From NCBI GenBank assembly GCA_905215815.1, contig CAJMRN010000009.1, positions 1-38,574 of the forward strand: DNA of 38,574 nt, written 5' to 3'. Positions 7,197-14,760 of this stretch are shown piece by piece; position 1 is the stretch's first letter, and the number at the start of each line of letters is the position of its first letter. The translations under genes and the position numbers were made by a program. The notes beneath the pieces were generated by a model. That model did not search any database. It saw only the letters and a list, made by a program, of their open reading frames with translations, and was not told where the DNA came from. The stretch is from an uncultured bacterium (GTDB lineage: Bacteria; Actinomycetota; Coriobacteriia; Coriobacteriales; Coriobacteriaceae).

Positions 7197-9293
7197 ATGG
7201 CAGACGCTAAGGATTTCCTGTTTGAGATCGGTACGGAGGAAATGCCCTCCGCACCGCTGAACAATGCCGTCAAGCAGCTTGGCACCATGATCGCCAAGGG
7301 CCTCGACGAGGCCGGTCTGGCCCATGGCGAAGTCCGCGTGATCTCGAGCCCGCGTCGTCTGGCTGCGCTCGTGGCCAACGTCGCCACCGCGACCGATGAG
7401 GTCCATGAGGTCAAGCGCGGCCCCGCGGCAAACATTGCCTTTGATGCCGACGGCAACGCCACCAAGGCCGCCCAGGGCTTTGCCCGCAAATGCGGCGTGG
7501 CTGCCGAGGATCTGGCCCGTCGCGAGGACACCGACGGCCGCGAGTACGTGTTCGCCGAGAAGAACATTCCCTCCGCACCGGCTACCCCGATCCTGACGGC
7601 TCTGTGCGAGAAGACGATCGCCGGCCTGCAGTGGCCCAACTACCGCAGCCAGCGCTGGGGCCACGAGCACGCTACGTTTGTTCGTCCGGTCCGTTGGATC
7701 TGCTGCCTTCTGGGCGAGGACGTTGTGCCCGTGTCGTTTGCCGACGTGACGAGTGGAAACACCACGCGTGGTCATCGCGTACTTGGCCCCGGTGACCATG
7801 TGGTCGCCAGCCCCGCCGCCTACGAGCAGGTGCTCGAGGACGCCGGCGTGCTTTCTGCCGAGCGTCGTCGTGAGGCCATCCTTGCCGGTATCGCCGAGGT
7901 CGAGGCTGCGCGCCCCGGCTGCCATGTCGACACGCCCAAGAAGGTCTTTGAGGAGGTCGTCAACCTCTGCGAGTTGCCGACGGTGCTCGTCGGTACCTTC
8001 GACGAGGAGTTCCTCAAGGTCCCGCATGAGATCATCTGCGAGTCCATGCTCACCAACCAGCGCTACTTCCCGATTTATGACGGCGAGGGCAAGCTCACGC
8101 GTGAGTTCGTGGTCGTTTCCAACAGTAAGCCCGAGAACGCCGAGCGCGTGATCGACGGTAATGAGCGCGTCGTGCGCGCCCGTCTGGACGACGCCAAGTT
8201 CTTCTACGAGGAGGACCTGAAGATCTCCCTCGACGAGTTCCGTGAGCGTCTGGCCAAGGTCGCCTTCCAGGAGAAGCTCGGTAGCGTGCTCGCCAAGTCC
8301 GAGCGCATTGAGCAGCTCGCGCTCGCTATTGCCCGCGAGGCCCATCTGGGCGCCCACCTGGCTGCCGACGCCGCTCGCGCCGCGCACCTGTGCAAGGCCG
8401 ACCTGGTATCCAACGCCGTCGTTGAGTTCACGAGCCAGCAGGGCGTGATGGGTGGTTATTACGCCTCCGCGATGGGGGAGAACGACGAGGTCGCCCATGC
8501 CATTCGCGATCACTATCGCCCCCGCTTTGCCGGCGATGAGCTGCCCGAGGGCACCGCTGGCTGCATCGTGGCCTGTGCCGACAAGCTCGATACCATCGCC
8601 GGTATCTTTGCCATCGGTGAGCCCCCGACCGGCTCTTCGGACCCGTACGCGCTGCGTCGCGCCGCTATCGGCATCATCAACATCCTGCGCGACCGTCTGC
8701 CGATCGACCCCACGTCGCTGATCGATTTCGCCCTTGAGCTCTATAGCGAGCAGGGCATTGAGTTTAACGCCGCCGAGGTCGCCCAACAGGTCCGTGACTT
8801 CTTCCATGGCCGCCTGGTGAGCATGGCTCGCGACGAGAAGATTCCTGCCGATACCGTCGCCGCCGTTTCCGCGGTGCACATCATCGCTCCGTCCGTCTTC
8901 TTCGCCCGCTGCGCCGCGCTCGACGAGGCTCGCAAGAACGATGCCGAGACCTTCGACAACCTGGCTACCGCCTATGCCCGCGCCGCTCACATCTCCAAGC
9001 CCGAGCTGGGTGCGGAGTACGACCGCAGCCTGATGGGCGAGGTCGAGCTCGCGCTCGCCGACGCCTCCGAGGCTGCTCAGACCGCTGTCGATGCCGCCCT
9101 TGCTGCCGAGGATTACCCGGCCGCATTTGCCGCCCTTGCCGCCCTGCGTGCCCCCATCGACCGTTTCTTCGACGAGGTTATGGTCATGGACAAGGACGAG
9201 CAGCTCCGCGATAATCGCCTTAAGCTGCTCAACCGCTTCGAGGCCGTTTTCTCCGGCATCGCCAACATCGGTGAGCTTGCCCGCAAAAAGTAA
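7197..9293 (+). CDS. glyS: glycine--tRNA ligase, beta subunit
   Basis: The 698-residue beta subunit holds the tRNA-binding parts of the bacterial glycyl-tRNA synthetase. It opens with FLFEIGTEEMPSAPLNNAVKQL. The middle includes FVRPVRWI and the HD-like region, and the C-terminus is a DALR anticodon-binding domain ending VMDKDEQLRDNRLKLLNRF. Length is normal (about 690). It is co-translated with glyQ (3-base gap). The whole gene pair avoids TTA, CTA and TCA codons. Confidence 0.97.
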   Translation: MADAKDFLFEIGTEEMPSAPLNNAVKQLGTMIAKGLDEAGLAHGEVRVISSPRRLAALVANVATATDEVHEVKRGPAANIAFDADGNATKAAQGFARKCGVAAEDLARREDTDGREYVFAEKNIPSAPATPILTALCEKTIAGLQWPNYRSQRWGHEHATFVRPVRWICCLLGEDVVPVSFADVTSGNTTRGHRVLGPGDHVVASPAAYEQVLEDAGVLSAERRREAILAGIAEVEAARPGCHVDTPKKVFEEVVNLCELPTVLVGTFDEEFLKVPHEIICESMLTNQRYFPIYDGEGKLTREFVVVSNSKPENAERVIDGNERVVRARLDDAKFFYEEDLKISLDEFRERLAKVAFQEKLGSVLAKSERIEQLALAIAREAHLGAHLAADAARAAHLCKADLVSNAVVEFTSQQGVMGGYYASAMGENDEVAHAIRDHYRPRFAGDELPEGTAGCIVACADKLDTIAGIFAIGEPPTGSSDPYALRRAAIGIINILRDRLPIDPTSLIDFALELYSEQGIEFNAAEVAQQVRDFFHGRLVSMARDEKIPADTVAAVSAVHIIAPSVFFARCAALDEARKNDAETFDNLATAYARAAHISKPELGAEYDRSLMGEVELALADASEAAQTAVDAALAAEDYPAAFAALAALRAPIDRFFDEVMVMDKDEQLRDNRLKLLNRFEAVFSGIANIGELARKK

Positions 9294-9327
9294 GCCAGCC
9301 TGCGCATAAGCGCAAAAGGAGCCCCGC

Positions 9328-10203
9328 ATGGATTGCCCGGTCACCGCTCGTCCCACCGTTATCGTTATCTCCGACTCGCTCGGTGATACCGCTTGTGAGG
9401 TGGTGCTTGCGGCGTCCGGGCAATTTGATGAAGGGGCTTTTCGTGTTTTGCGCCTGCCTAAGGTGACCTCGGTGGAGCAGGTCAAGTCGTTTGTGGGACC
9501 GCGCGTCGATGCCGACCATCGCGATACCGCTGTGTTCCACACCATCGTCGACCCGGCGCTGCGCGCTCGCGTGCTCGATTACCTGGGCATGCTGCATATC
9601 CGTTCTGTCGACCTGATCGGCCCGACGCTTGCCGTTCTTTCGTCGCTCATCGGTGCGTCGCCCAAGGGCGTTGCAGGCGTGATTCACAAGACCGATGACC
9701 GCTATTTCCATCGTATCGAGGCCATGGAGTATTTCGTTGAGCACGATGACGGGCGCGGTTGCGACGATCTGTCTGGTGCTGATATCGTGCTGCTGGGCGT
9801 ATCGCGCACGTCCAAGACGCCGCTGTCGATGTATTTGGCCTATCAGGGTTACAAGGTTGCCAATGTTCCGTTGGCCCATGGCATGGAGCCGCCGAAGTCA
9901 ATTTACGAGGTCGACCCGATGCGGTTGTTTGGCCTGATTTCGACCGTCGATGTGATCTCCGGGATTCGCGATAGCCGCTTGGGCGATGACTACGCCCGTG
10001 CCGTTGCCGGCTCCTATGCCGAGCCCGAGAGCGTGCGCAGCGAGCTCGAGGAAGCCCGCGCTCTCATGAAGCGCCTGGGCTGCTTTGTGGTGCGTACCGA
10101 CGGCAAGGCGATCGAGGAGAGCGCCTCCGAGATCATAAGTCACTTGGTTGAAATCCAAGAAGCCCGTGCCCTCCGCGCCGCCCGCCGAGCTCAACAGCAG
10201 TAG
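9328..10203 (+). CDS. ppsR: pyruvate,phosphate dikinase regulatory protein (bifunctional Thr kinase/phosphorylase)
   Basis: This 291-residue DUF299 protein switches its target off by ADP-dependent phosphorylation of an active-site Thr, and on again by phosphate-dependent removal of that phosphate. The P-loop-like motif GVSRTSKTP is at residues 157-165, with VHKTDDRYFHRIEAMEYF-type residues upstream (about 119-136). The target gene ppdK is the next gene downstream, and its phospho-His motif includes the expected Thr (GGKTSH). ppsR is 34 bases after glyS behind AAAAGGAG, so it is probably transcribed with glyQS. Family members act on PPDK or on PEP synthase; the neighbour argues for PPDK. Confidence 0.93.
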   Translation: MDCPVTARPTVIVISDSLGDTACEVVLAASGQFDEGAFRVLRLPKVTSVEQVKSFVGPRVDADHRDTAVFHTIVDPALRARVLDYLGMLHIRSVDLIGPTLAVLSSLIGASPKGVAGVIHKTDDRYFHRIEAMEYFVEHDDGRGCDDLSGADIVLLGVSRTSKTPLSMYLAYQGYKVANVPLAHGMEPPKSIYEVDPMRLFGLISTVDVISGIRDSRLGDDYARAVAGSYAEPESVRSELEEARALMKRLGCFVVRTDGKAIEESASEIISHLVEIQEARALRAARRAQQQ

Positions 10204-10209
10204 TCCTTC

Positions 10210-10295
10210 CTGGGATGATTTTTCTGGGACGGGGATTAAAAAATCATTGTGTACCTAATGATTTTTTAATCCCCGTCCCAGAAAAATCATCCCAG
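10210..10295. repeat. 39-bp perfect inverted repeat (REP/MITE-like hairpin)
   Basis: Arms 10210-10248 and 10257-10295 are perfectly complementary around an 8-base loop. Each arm contains CTGGGACGGGGATT flanked by short inverted segments (ATGATTTTT and AAAAAATCAT), so each arm is itself a near-palindrome and can fold alone. No coding frame is present. It lies 7 bases after the ppsR stop. The right arm is not followed by a T-run, so it is not a standard terminator, though it would form a very stable RNA end. The structure resembles REP elements or miniature transposons; genome-wide copies cannot be checked here. Confidence 0.85.
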
Positions 10296-10300
10296 ATGAC

Positions 10301-10329
10301 AAGGTAGCTAAAATCGTCCCGTCTCAAAT
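10301..10329 (-). repeat. dispersed intergenic repeat, copy 2 (inverted)
   Basis: Read on the minus strand this segment has ATTTGAGACGGG, a link, TTTTAGCTA and CCTT, matching copy 1 at 2189-2216 with a 3-4-base difference in the link and one base near the end. It follows the long inverted repeat by 5 bases and may belong to the same repeat insertion. Confidence 0.55.
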
Positions 10330-10415
10330 TGACTAGTTTTGGTAAAGCGATTTAGCAAAAAACTTGTATTTGACCTGCAAGTTTGTTGCATTGGTATCTT
10401 CATAAGGTGACCACC

Positions 10416-10453
10416 TTTACCTACCGTTTACCGCCACATTTACCACGTTTACC
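10416..10453 (+). promoter_or_regulatory. four-copy TTTACC array upstream of ppdK
   Basis: TTTACC occurs at 10416, 10427, 10439 and 10448, spaced 11, 12 and 9 bases apart, roughly one helical turn. Two copies extend to GTTTACC. A fifth copy on the other strand (GGTAAA) lies at 10341-10346. The array sits 120-160 bases before the ppdK start, in a 372-base gap. It looks like a binding array for a regulator of ppdK. No regulator gene is adjacent, so the protein is unknown. A weak promoter, TTGACC (10370-10375) with TATCTT (10395-10400), lies just upstream. Confidence 0.45.
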
Positions 10454-10485
10454 AAACCCCGCACCCTCTTCTCATGCCAGCGTGA

Positions 10486-10527
10486 AACCCGCCGTATAGT
10501 TCCCTCACGGCCCGCATCCGGCGGGTT
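10486..10527 (+). promoter_or_regulatory. inverted repeat in ppdK upstream region, with TATAGT box
   Basis: AACCCGCCG (10486-10494) and CGGCGGGTT (10519-10527) can pair across a 24-base loop. TATAGT (10495-10500) lies directly after the left arm and could be a -10 box, though its -35 is poor. If transcription starts upstream the element is a leader hairpin; if it starts here, the repeat could be an operator around the start site. Confidence 0.35.
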
Positions 10528-10575
10528 GATTCGTCACCACGGTCGTGCGCGAGAGCGTATGGAAGGGGAAGTATC

Positions 10576-13353
10576 GTGAGCGATTGCAAGAGGGTTTACC
10601 GTTTTGGAACCGACGCCCAGGGCACCTGTGTCACTGAGGGCGACAAGTCCATGAACTTCGTGCTTGGCGGCAAGGGCGCAAACCTTGCCGAGATGAGCCG
10701 AATCGGCCTACCAGTTCCCGGTGGCTTTACCATTACCTGCCAGACCTGCGTCGAGTACTCCGGTGCCGGCAACGTCTGGCCCGAAGGCGCACTCGATGAG
10801 ATCGTTGCTGCTGAGGCCGACCTCGAGGCTCGCTGCGGCAAGAAGCTCGGCGACGCCTCCGATCCGCTGCTCGTCTCGGTTCGCTCGGGTGCTCCGTTTT
10901 CCATGCCCGGCATGATGGATACGGTCCTCAACCTGGGCCTCAACGACGACTCCGTTCAGGGTCTCATAGCCCAGACGCAAAATCCGCGTTTTGCCTGGGA
11001 TAGCTACCGGCGCTTTATCCAGATGTTCTCCAACGTCGTTATGGGTGTTGACGCCGACCTGTTCGAGAACGCGCTGACCCAGGCACGCCTGGTCGCCGGC
11101 GTTCGCGTCGATTCCGAGCTTTCGGCCGAAGACCTGCAGGAGCTCGTCGAGACCTTTAAGAGCATCTTCTCCGACAACGTCGAGGCCGCCCTGTATCCCG
11201 AGCTCGAGGTCGTCGACGGCAAGCCCGTCTTCCCGCACGATCCGGAGCTCCAGCTGCGCCTTGCCATCCAGGCCGTCTTTGGCAGCTGGATGAACGAGCG
11301 CGCCTGCATTTACCGCAAGCAGCACGGTATTTCTGACGAGCTTGGCACCGCCGTCAACGTGCAGGCCATGGCCTTTGGCAACAAGGGGGAGACCTCTGCG
11401 ACCGGCGTCGCCTTTACGCGTAACCCGGCCGATGGCACCAAGGAGTTCTACGGTGACTTTTTGGTAAACGCCCAGGGCGAGGACGTCGTCGCCGGCATCC
11501 GCAACACCGAGCCCATCGCCGACCTCAAGACCACCCCGGGCCTCGAGTCCGCGGGCGAGGAGCTCGAGCGCGTGTTCCTGACGCTCGAGGACCATTACCG
11601 CGATATGTGCGATATCGAGTTCACCATCGAGCAGGGCAAGCTCTGGATGCTCCAGACCCGCGTGGGTAAGCGCACTGCTACCGCCGCCCTGCGCATCGCC
11701 ATCGAAATGGTCGAGGAGGGCCTGATTACCCGCGAGGAGGCCGTGGGCCGTATCGATCCCGCGCAGCTCGACCAGCTTCTGCACCCGCAGTTTGATGCCT
11801 CCAAGAAGTACGAGGCTCTGGCCAGCGGTCTGAACGCCAGCCCCGGGGCCGCCGTGGGCGAGGTCGTGTTCTCGAGCGACGATGCCGTCGCGCGCGCCAA
11901 CGAGGGCCACAAGGTCATTCTGGTTCGCTGGGAGACTAACCCCGATGACCTGAAGGGCATGGTCGCCGCCGAGGGCATCCTGACCAGCCACGGTGGTAAG
12001 ACGAGCCATGCCGCCGTTATCGCCCGCGGTATGGGTACGCCCTGTGTCTGCGGCGTTGAGCGCTTCCACATCGACGCTGCCGAGAAGGTCGTGCGCATCG
12101 AAGGCAGCGATCGCGTGCTGCACGAGGGCGATGTCATCTCCATCGACGGCACCCAGGGTATCGTCGTCGACGGCGCTGTCGATCTGGTTTCGGCCGAGCT
12201 CACCGGCGACCTGGACACCATCCTGTCCTGGGCTGACGAGATTCGTCTGGACGAGACCTGTGGCCATGCCAACCATGTTCGTGTCAACGCCGACAACCCC
12301 GAGGACGCCGAGCTCGCCCTCGAGTTTGGTGCCGAGGCCATCGGCCTATGCCGCACCGAGCATATGTTCCTTGGCGACCGTAAGAACATCATCCAGAGCT
12401 TTATCCTGTCTGACGATGAGGCCGTGAAGCAGCAGGCCCTGGCCGACCTGCTCAAGGTTCAGACCGAGGACTTCCTGGCGATGTTCAAGACCATGTCCGG
12501 TCGCGATGTGGTCGTTCGCTTGCTCGATCCGCCGCTTCATGAGTTCCTGGATAATCCACGCGAGCTCGAGGTCGCCATCACCAAGAAGGAAGCCGCTGGC
12601 GCCAGCGAGGAAGAGCTCGCCGCCCTGCGTGCCCGCCTGCGCCGTATCGACGGCATGGTCGAGTCCAACCCGATGCTCGGCCTACGCGGCGTGCGCTTGT
12701 CTGTCGTTTTTAGCGATCTGCCGCTCATGCAGGTTCGCGCTGTGGCCACGGCTGCCGCTCGCCTCATCAAGGAGGGCGTCGACCCGCGTCCCGAGATCAT
12801 GGTTCCGCTCGTCTCCATCACGGCGGAGCATGTCCAGACCAGCGAGGTCATCGAGCGCGTGATCGCAGAGGTTTCCGCCGAGGAGGGCGTCGAGCTCAAT
12901 ATTCCCGTGGGCACGATGCTCGAGCTGCCGCGCGCCTGTATGGTCGCCGACGAGATCGCGCAGCACGCCGACTTCTTCTGCTTTGGCACCAACGACCTCA
13001 CCCAGACGACTTTCGGCTTCTCTCGTGACGATGCCGAGGCCAAGTTCATCCCGCTGTACATGCATAAGAAGATTCTGAAGGACAACCCCTTCGAGACCAT
13101 CGATACGGCAGTACTCGAGCTGGTGCGCATAGCTGTCGAGAAGGGCCGCGCCACCAATCCCGGCATGCACTTTGGCGTGTGTGGCGAGCACGGCGGCGAC
13201 CCCAAGTCCATCAAGGGCCTGTTTAACGTGGCCGATGTGGACTACGTGTCCTGCTCGCCCTATCGCGTGCCCCTCGCGCGCCTGGCTGCCGCCCAGGCCA
13301 AGCTCGAGGCCAAGCGTTCCGCCTTACGTTTTGGGCTTAGGCGCCTAGCGTAG
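10576..13353 (+). CDS. ppdK: pyruvate,phosphate dikinase
   Basis: PPDK interconverts pyruvate, ATP and phosphate with phosphoenolpyruvate, AMP and pyrophosphate. In anaerobes it commonly works in glycolysis as well as gluconeogenesis. The N-terminal ATP-grasp domain has GGKGANLAEM (residues 31-40). The swivelling phospho-His domain has GGKTSHAAVIARGMG with catalytic His478 and the regulatory Thr476 two residues before it. The C-terminal PEP/pyruvate barrel contains CGEHGGDP with catalytic Cys869. The start is GTG 10576 behind GGAAGGGGA. At 925 residues it is slightly long. The normal family end ARLAAAQA is followed by an extra basic tail (SALRFGLRRLA) encoded with rare codons. Confidence 0.97.
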   Translation: MSDCKRVYRFGTDAQGTCVTEGDKSMNFVLGGKGANLAEMSRIGLPVPGGFTITCQTCVEYSGAGNVWPEGALDEIVAAEADLEARCGKKLGDASDPLLVSVRSGAPFSMPGMMDTVLNLGLNDDSVQGLIAQTQNPRFAWDSYRRFIQMFSNVVMGVDADLFENALTQARLVAGVRVDSELSAEDLQELVETFKSIFSDNVEAALYPELEVVDGKPVFPHDPELQLRLAIQAVFGSWMNERACIYRKQHGISDELGTAVNVQAMAFGNKGETSATGVAFTRNPADGTKEFYGDFLVNAQGEDVVAGIRNTEPIADLKTTPGLESAGEELERVFLTLEDHYRDMCDIEFTIEQGKLWMLQTRVGKRTATAALRIAIEMVEEGLITREEAVGRIDPAQLDQLLHPQFDASKKYEALASGLNASPGAAVGEVVFSSDDAVARANEGHKVILVRWETNPDDLKGMVAAEGILTSHGGKTSHAAVIARGMGTPCVCGVERFHIDAAEKVVRIEGSDRVLHEGDVISIDGTQGIVVDGAVDLVSAELTGDLDTILSWADEIRLDETCGHANHVRVNADNPEDAELALEFGAEAIGLCRTEHMFLGDRKNIIQSFILSDDEAVKQQALADLLKVQTEDFLAMFKTMSGRDVVVRLLDPPLHEFLDNPRELEVAITKKEAAGASEEELAALRARLRRIDGMVESNPMLGLRGVRLSVVFSDLPLMQVRAVATAAARLIKEGVDPRPEIMVPLVSITAEHVQTSEVIERVIAEVSAEEGVELNIPVGTMLELPRACMVADEIAQHADFFCFGTNDLTQTTFGFSRDDAEAKFIPLYMHKKILKDNPFETIDTAVLELVRIAVEKGRATNPGMHFGVCGEHGGDPKSIKGLFNVADVDYVSCSPYRVPLARLAAAQAKLEAKRSALRFGLRRLA

Positions 13354-13365
13354 CCCCCCTTCATG

Positions 13366-13393
13366 CCGCCCGTCTCATTCGTGAGGCGGGCGG
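13366..13393 (+). terminator. probable terminator after ppdK
   Basis: CCGCCCGTCTCA (13366-13377) pairs with TGAGGCGGGCGG (13382-13393), with one G-U pair, across a TTCG loop. The tail (TTGTCGTG...TTTTGTCTTTTT) is only partly T-rich, so efficiency is uncertain. It separates ppdK from rplS. Confidence 0.65.
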
Positions 13394-13439
13394 TTGTCGT
13401 GTGCGGGTTTTGTCTTTTTGTCTGCGTTAAAAATTGTTC

Positions 13440-13467
13440 TTGCAGCGGAAACCCGCGCGTGTATACT
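13440..13467 (+). promoter_or_regulatory. promoter of rplS
   Basis: TTGCAG (13440-13445) and TATACT (13462-13467) with a 16-base spacer lie 70-100 bases before rplS. A good -10 and a fair -35 support independent expression of rplS. Confidence 0.6.
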
Positions 13468-13488
13468 CGAATGCGTTTGTTCAACTAC

Positions 13489-13512
13489 GTGCCGGCCAAG
13501 GTGGTACGGCAC
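13489..13512 (+). promoter_or_regulatory. leader hairpin upstream of rplS
   Basis: GTGCCG (13489-13494) pairs with CGGCAC (13507-13512), leaving a 12-base loop, in the 5' leader of rplS. Ribosomal protein leaders of this kind are known for L19 in other bacteria, but I cannot match this one to a named family. Confidence 0.3.
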
Positions 13513-13536
13513 CTCTAGAAGAGTAAGGAATTGCAC

Positions 13537-13878
13537 ATGGATTACATCCGCGCAATCGAGCGTCAGCAGATCCGCGAGGACATCCCGCAGGTCCGCGTTG
13601 CCGACAACGTCAAGGTTCACTACCGCATTAAGGAAGGCGACCGCGAGCGCATCCAGGTTTTCCAGGGTGACGTCATCCGCATGGCCGGCGCCGGTGCCCG
13701 TGAGACCTTCACCGTCCGCAAGATTTCCTTCGGTGTCGGTGTTGAGCGTACCTTCCCGCTTCACAGCCCCAAGATCGCCAAGCTCGAGGTCGTCCGTCAT
13801 GGTCGCGTCCGTCGCGCCAAGCTGTACTACCTCCGCGACAAGGTGGGCAAGGCTGCTCGCATCCCCGAGAAGCGCTAA
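13537..13878 (+). CDS. rplS: 50S ribosomal protein L19
   Basis: L19 sits at the interface of the two ribosomal subunits. The 113-residue sequence has VRVADNVKVHYRIKEGDRERIQVFQGDVI, GVGVERTFPLHSPKI and the basic end RVRRAKLYYLRDKVGKAARI. ATG 13537 (MDYIRAIERQQ) follows AAGGAA at 7-8 bases and gives the family N-terminus; a TTG two codons upstream is possible. The gene is monocistronic here, flanked by a promoter and a strong terminator, instead of following trmD. Confidence 0.96.
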   Translation: MDYIRAIERQQIREDIPQVRVADNVKVHYRIKEGDRERIQVFQGDVIRMAGAGARETFTVRKISFGVGVERTFPLHSPKIAKLEVVRHGRVRRAKLYYLRDKVGKAARIPEKR

Positions 13879-13912
13879 GAAGATCGCAGCGTCTGTCCAC
13901 TCGTTTGGACAC

Positions 13913-13942
13913 AAGGGCCACCTTCGGGTGGCCCTTCTTTTT
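13913..13942 (+). terminator. intrinsic terminator after rplS
   Basis: AAGGGCCACC (13913-13922) pairs perfectly with GGTGGCCCTT (13927-13936) around a TTCG tetraloop, followed by TCTTTTTAT. It is a textbook terminator and isolates rplS from rnhB. Confidence 0.93.
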
Positions 13943-13971
13943 ATCTGATTTGCATGCAAGGAGGCCCCGAT

Positions 13972-14760
13972 ATGGCCAACATGACGAGCTCGGTTTCGGC
14001 ATCGCAGGTTGCCGGCGAGCTGGCGAGCGCCACGTTTGAGGAGATCCCCGCCCTCGTGGAGCATTATCGTGAGGATCCGCGCCAGCAAGTGATCAAGGCT
14101 TGCGAGCGCGCTCTTAAGCGCCATGCCAAGGAACTTGCCGAGCGCGAGCGCGTCAACGGCATGTACGAGCTTATGCATGAGCTCGGCGGTGACGGCGTGG
14201 TCGTGGGTGTCGACGAGGTGGGTCGCGGCTCGGTGGCCGGTCCTTTGACGGTGTGCGCCGTGTGCCTTCCGATGGAGCCGCGCATCTGGGGCATCAACGA
14301 TTCCAAAAAGCTCACGCCGGCGCGCCGCGAGTTGCTCTCGGTGAAGATTGCCGAGGTGGCGACTGCTATCGGCTTTTGCCATATCGCTCCTGCGGATATC
14401 GATGAGATGGGCATGGCCCGCGCCATTCGCGCCGCTGTCGCGGGTGCGGTGGCCGATACGGGGCTTGAGCCCGATTGCGTGCTTATGGACGGCAACCCCC
14501 TGGGCGCCGTTCCCAACGAGCGCGACGTGGTGAAGGGCGATGCCAAGATCGCCTGTATCGCCGCGGCGTCCATCATGGCCAAGGTCACGCGTGACGAGAT
14601 GATGGTCGAGTACGATGCCGAGTATCCCGAGTACCATTTGGCCGAATCGAAAGGCTATGCGAGCCCCGAGCACATCGAGGCCATTCGCAAACATGGTCTT
14701 TCTCCGCTGCACCGTGTGAGCTTTTGCGGAAACTTTCTGCAGACTGAGCGCCTTTTTTAG
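13972..14760 (+). CDS. rnhB: ribonuclease HII
   Basis: RNase HII cuts the RNA strand of RNA-DNA hybrids and removes single misincorporated ribonucleotides. The active-site Asp81 and Glu82 lie in GVDEVGRGSVAGP, followed by NDSKKLTPARRELL, a third acidic residue in LMDGNP, and AASIMAKVTRDEMM. The ATG at 13972 follows AAGGAGG at 8 bases; an upstream in-frame ATG at 13954 overlaps that ribosome site and is unlikely. The protein has 262 residues with a 75-residue N-terminal extension like that of Bacillus RnhB. Confidence 0.95.
   Translation: MANMTSSVSASQVAGELASATFEEIPALVEHYREDPRQQVIKACERALKRHAKELAERERVNGMYELMHELGGDGVVVGVDEVGRGSVAGPLTVCAVCLPMEPRIWGINDSKKLTPARRELLSVKIAEVATAIGFCHIAPADIDEMGMARAIRAAVAGAVADTGLEPDCVLMDGNPLGAVPNERDVVKGDAKIACIAAASIMAKVTRDEMMVEYDAEYPEYHLAESKGYASPEHIEAIRKHGLSPLHRVSFCGNFLQTERLF

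Noticed and set aside
6318..9545. 1075-codon open frame on the minus strand opposite glyQ and glyS
   Set aside because: It is codon-aligned with the two sense genes, has no recognisable domain, and is explained by missing TTA, CTA and TCA codons in the sense strand.
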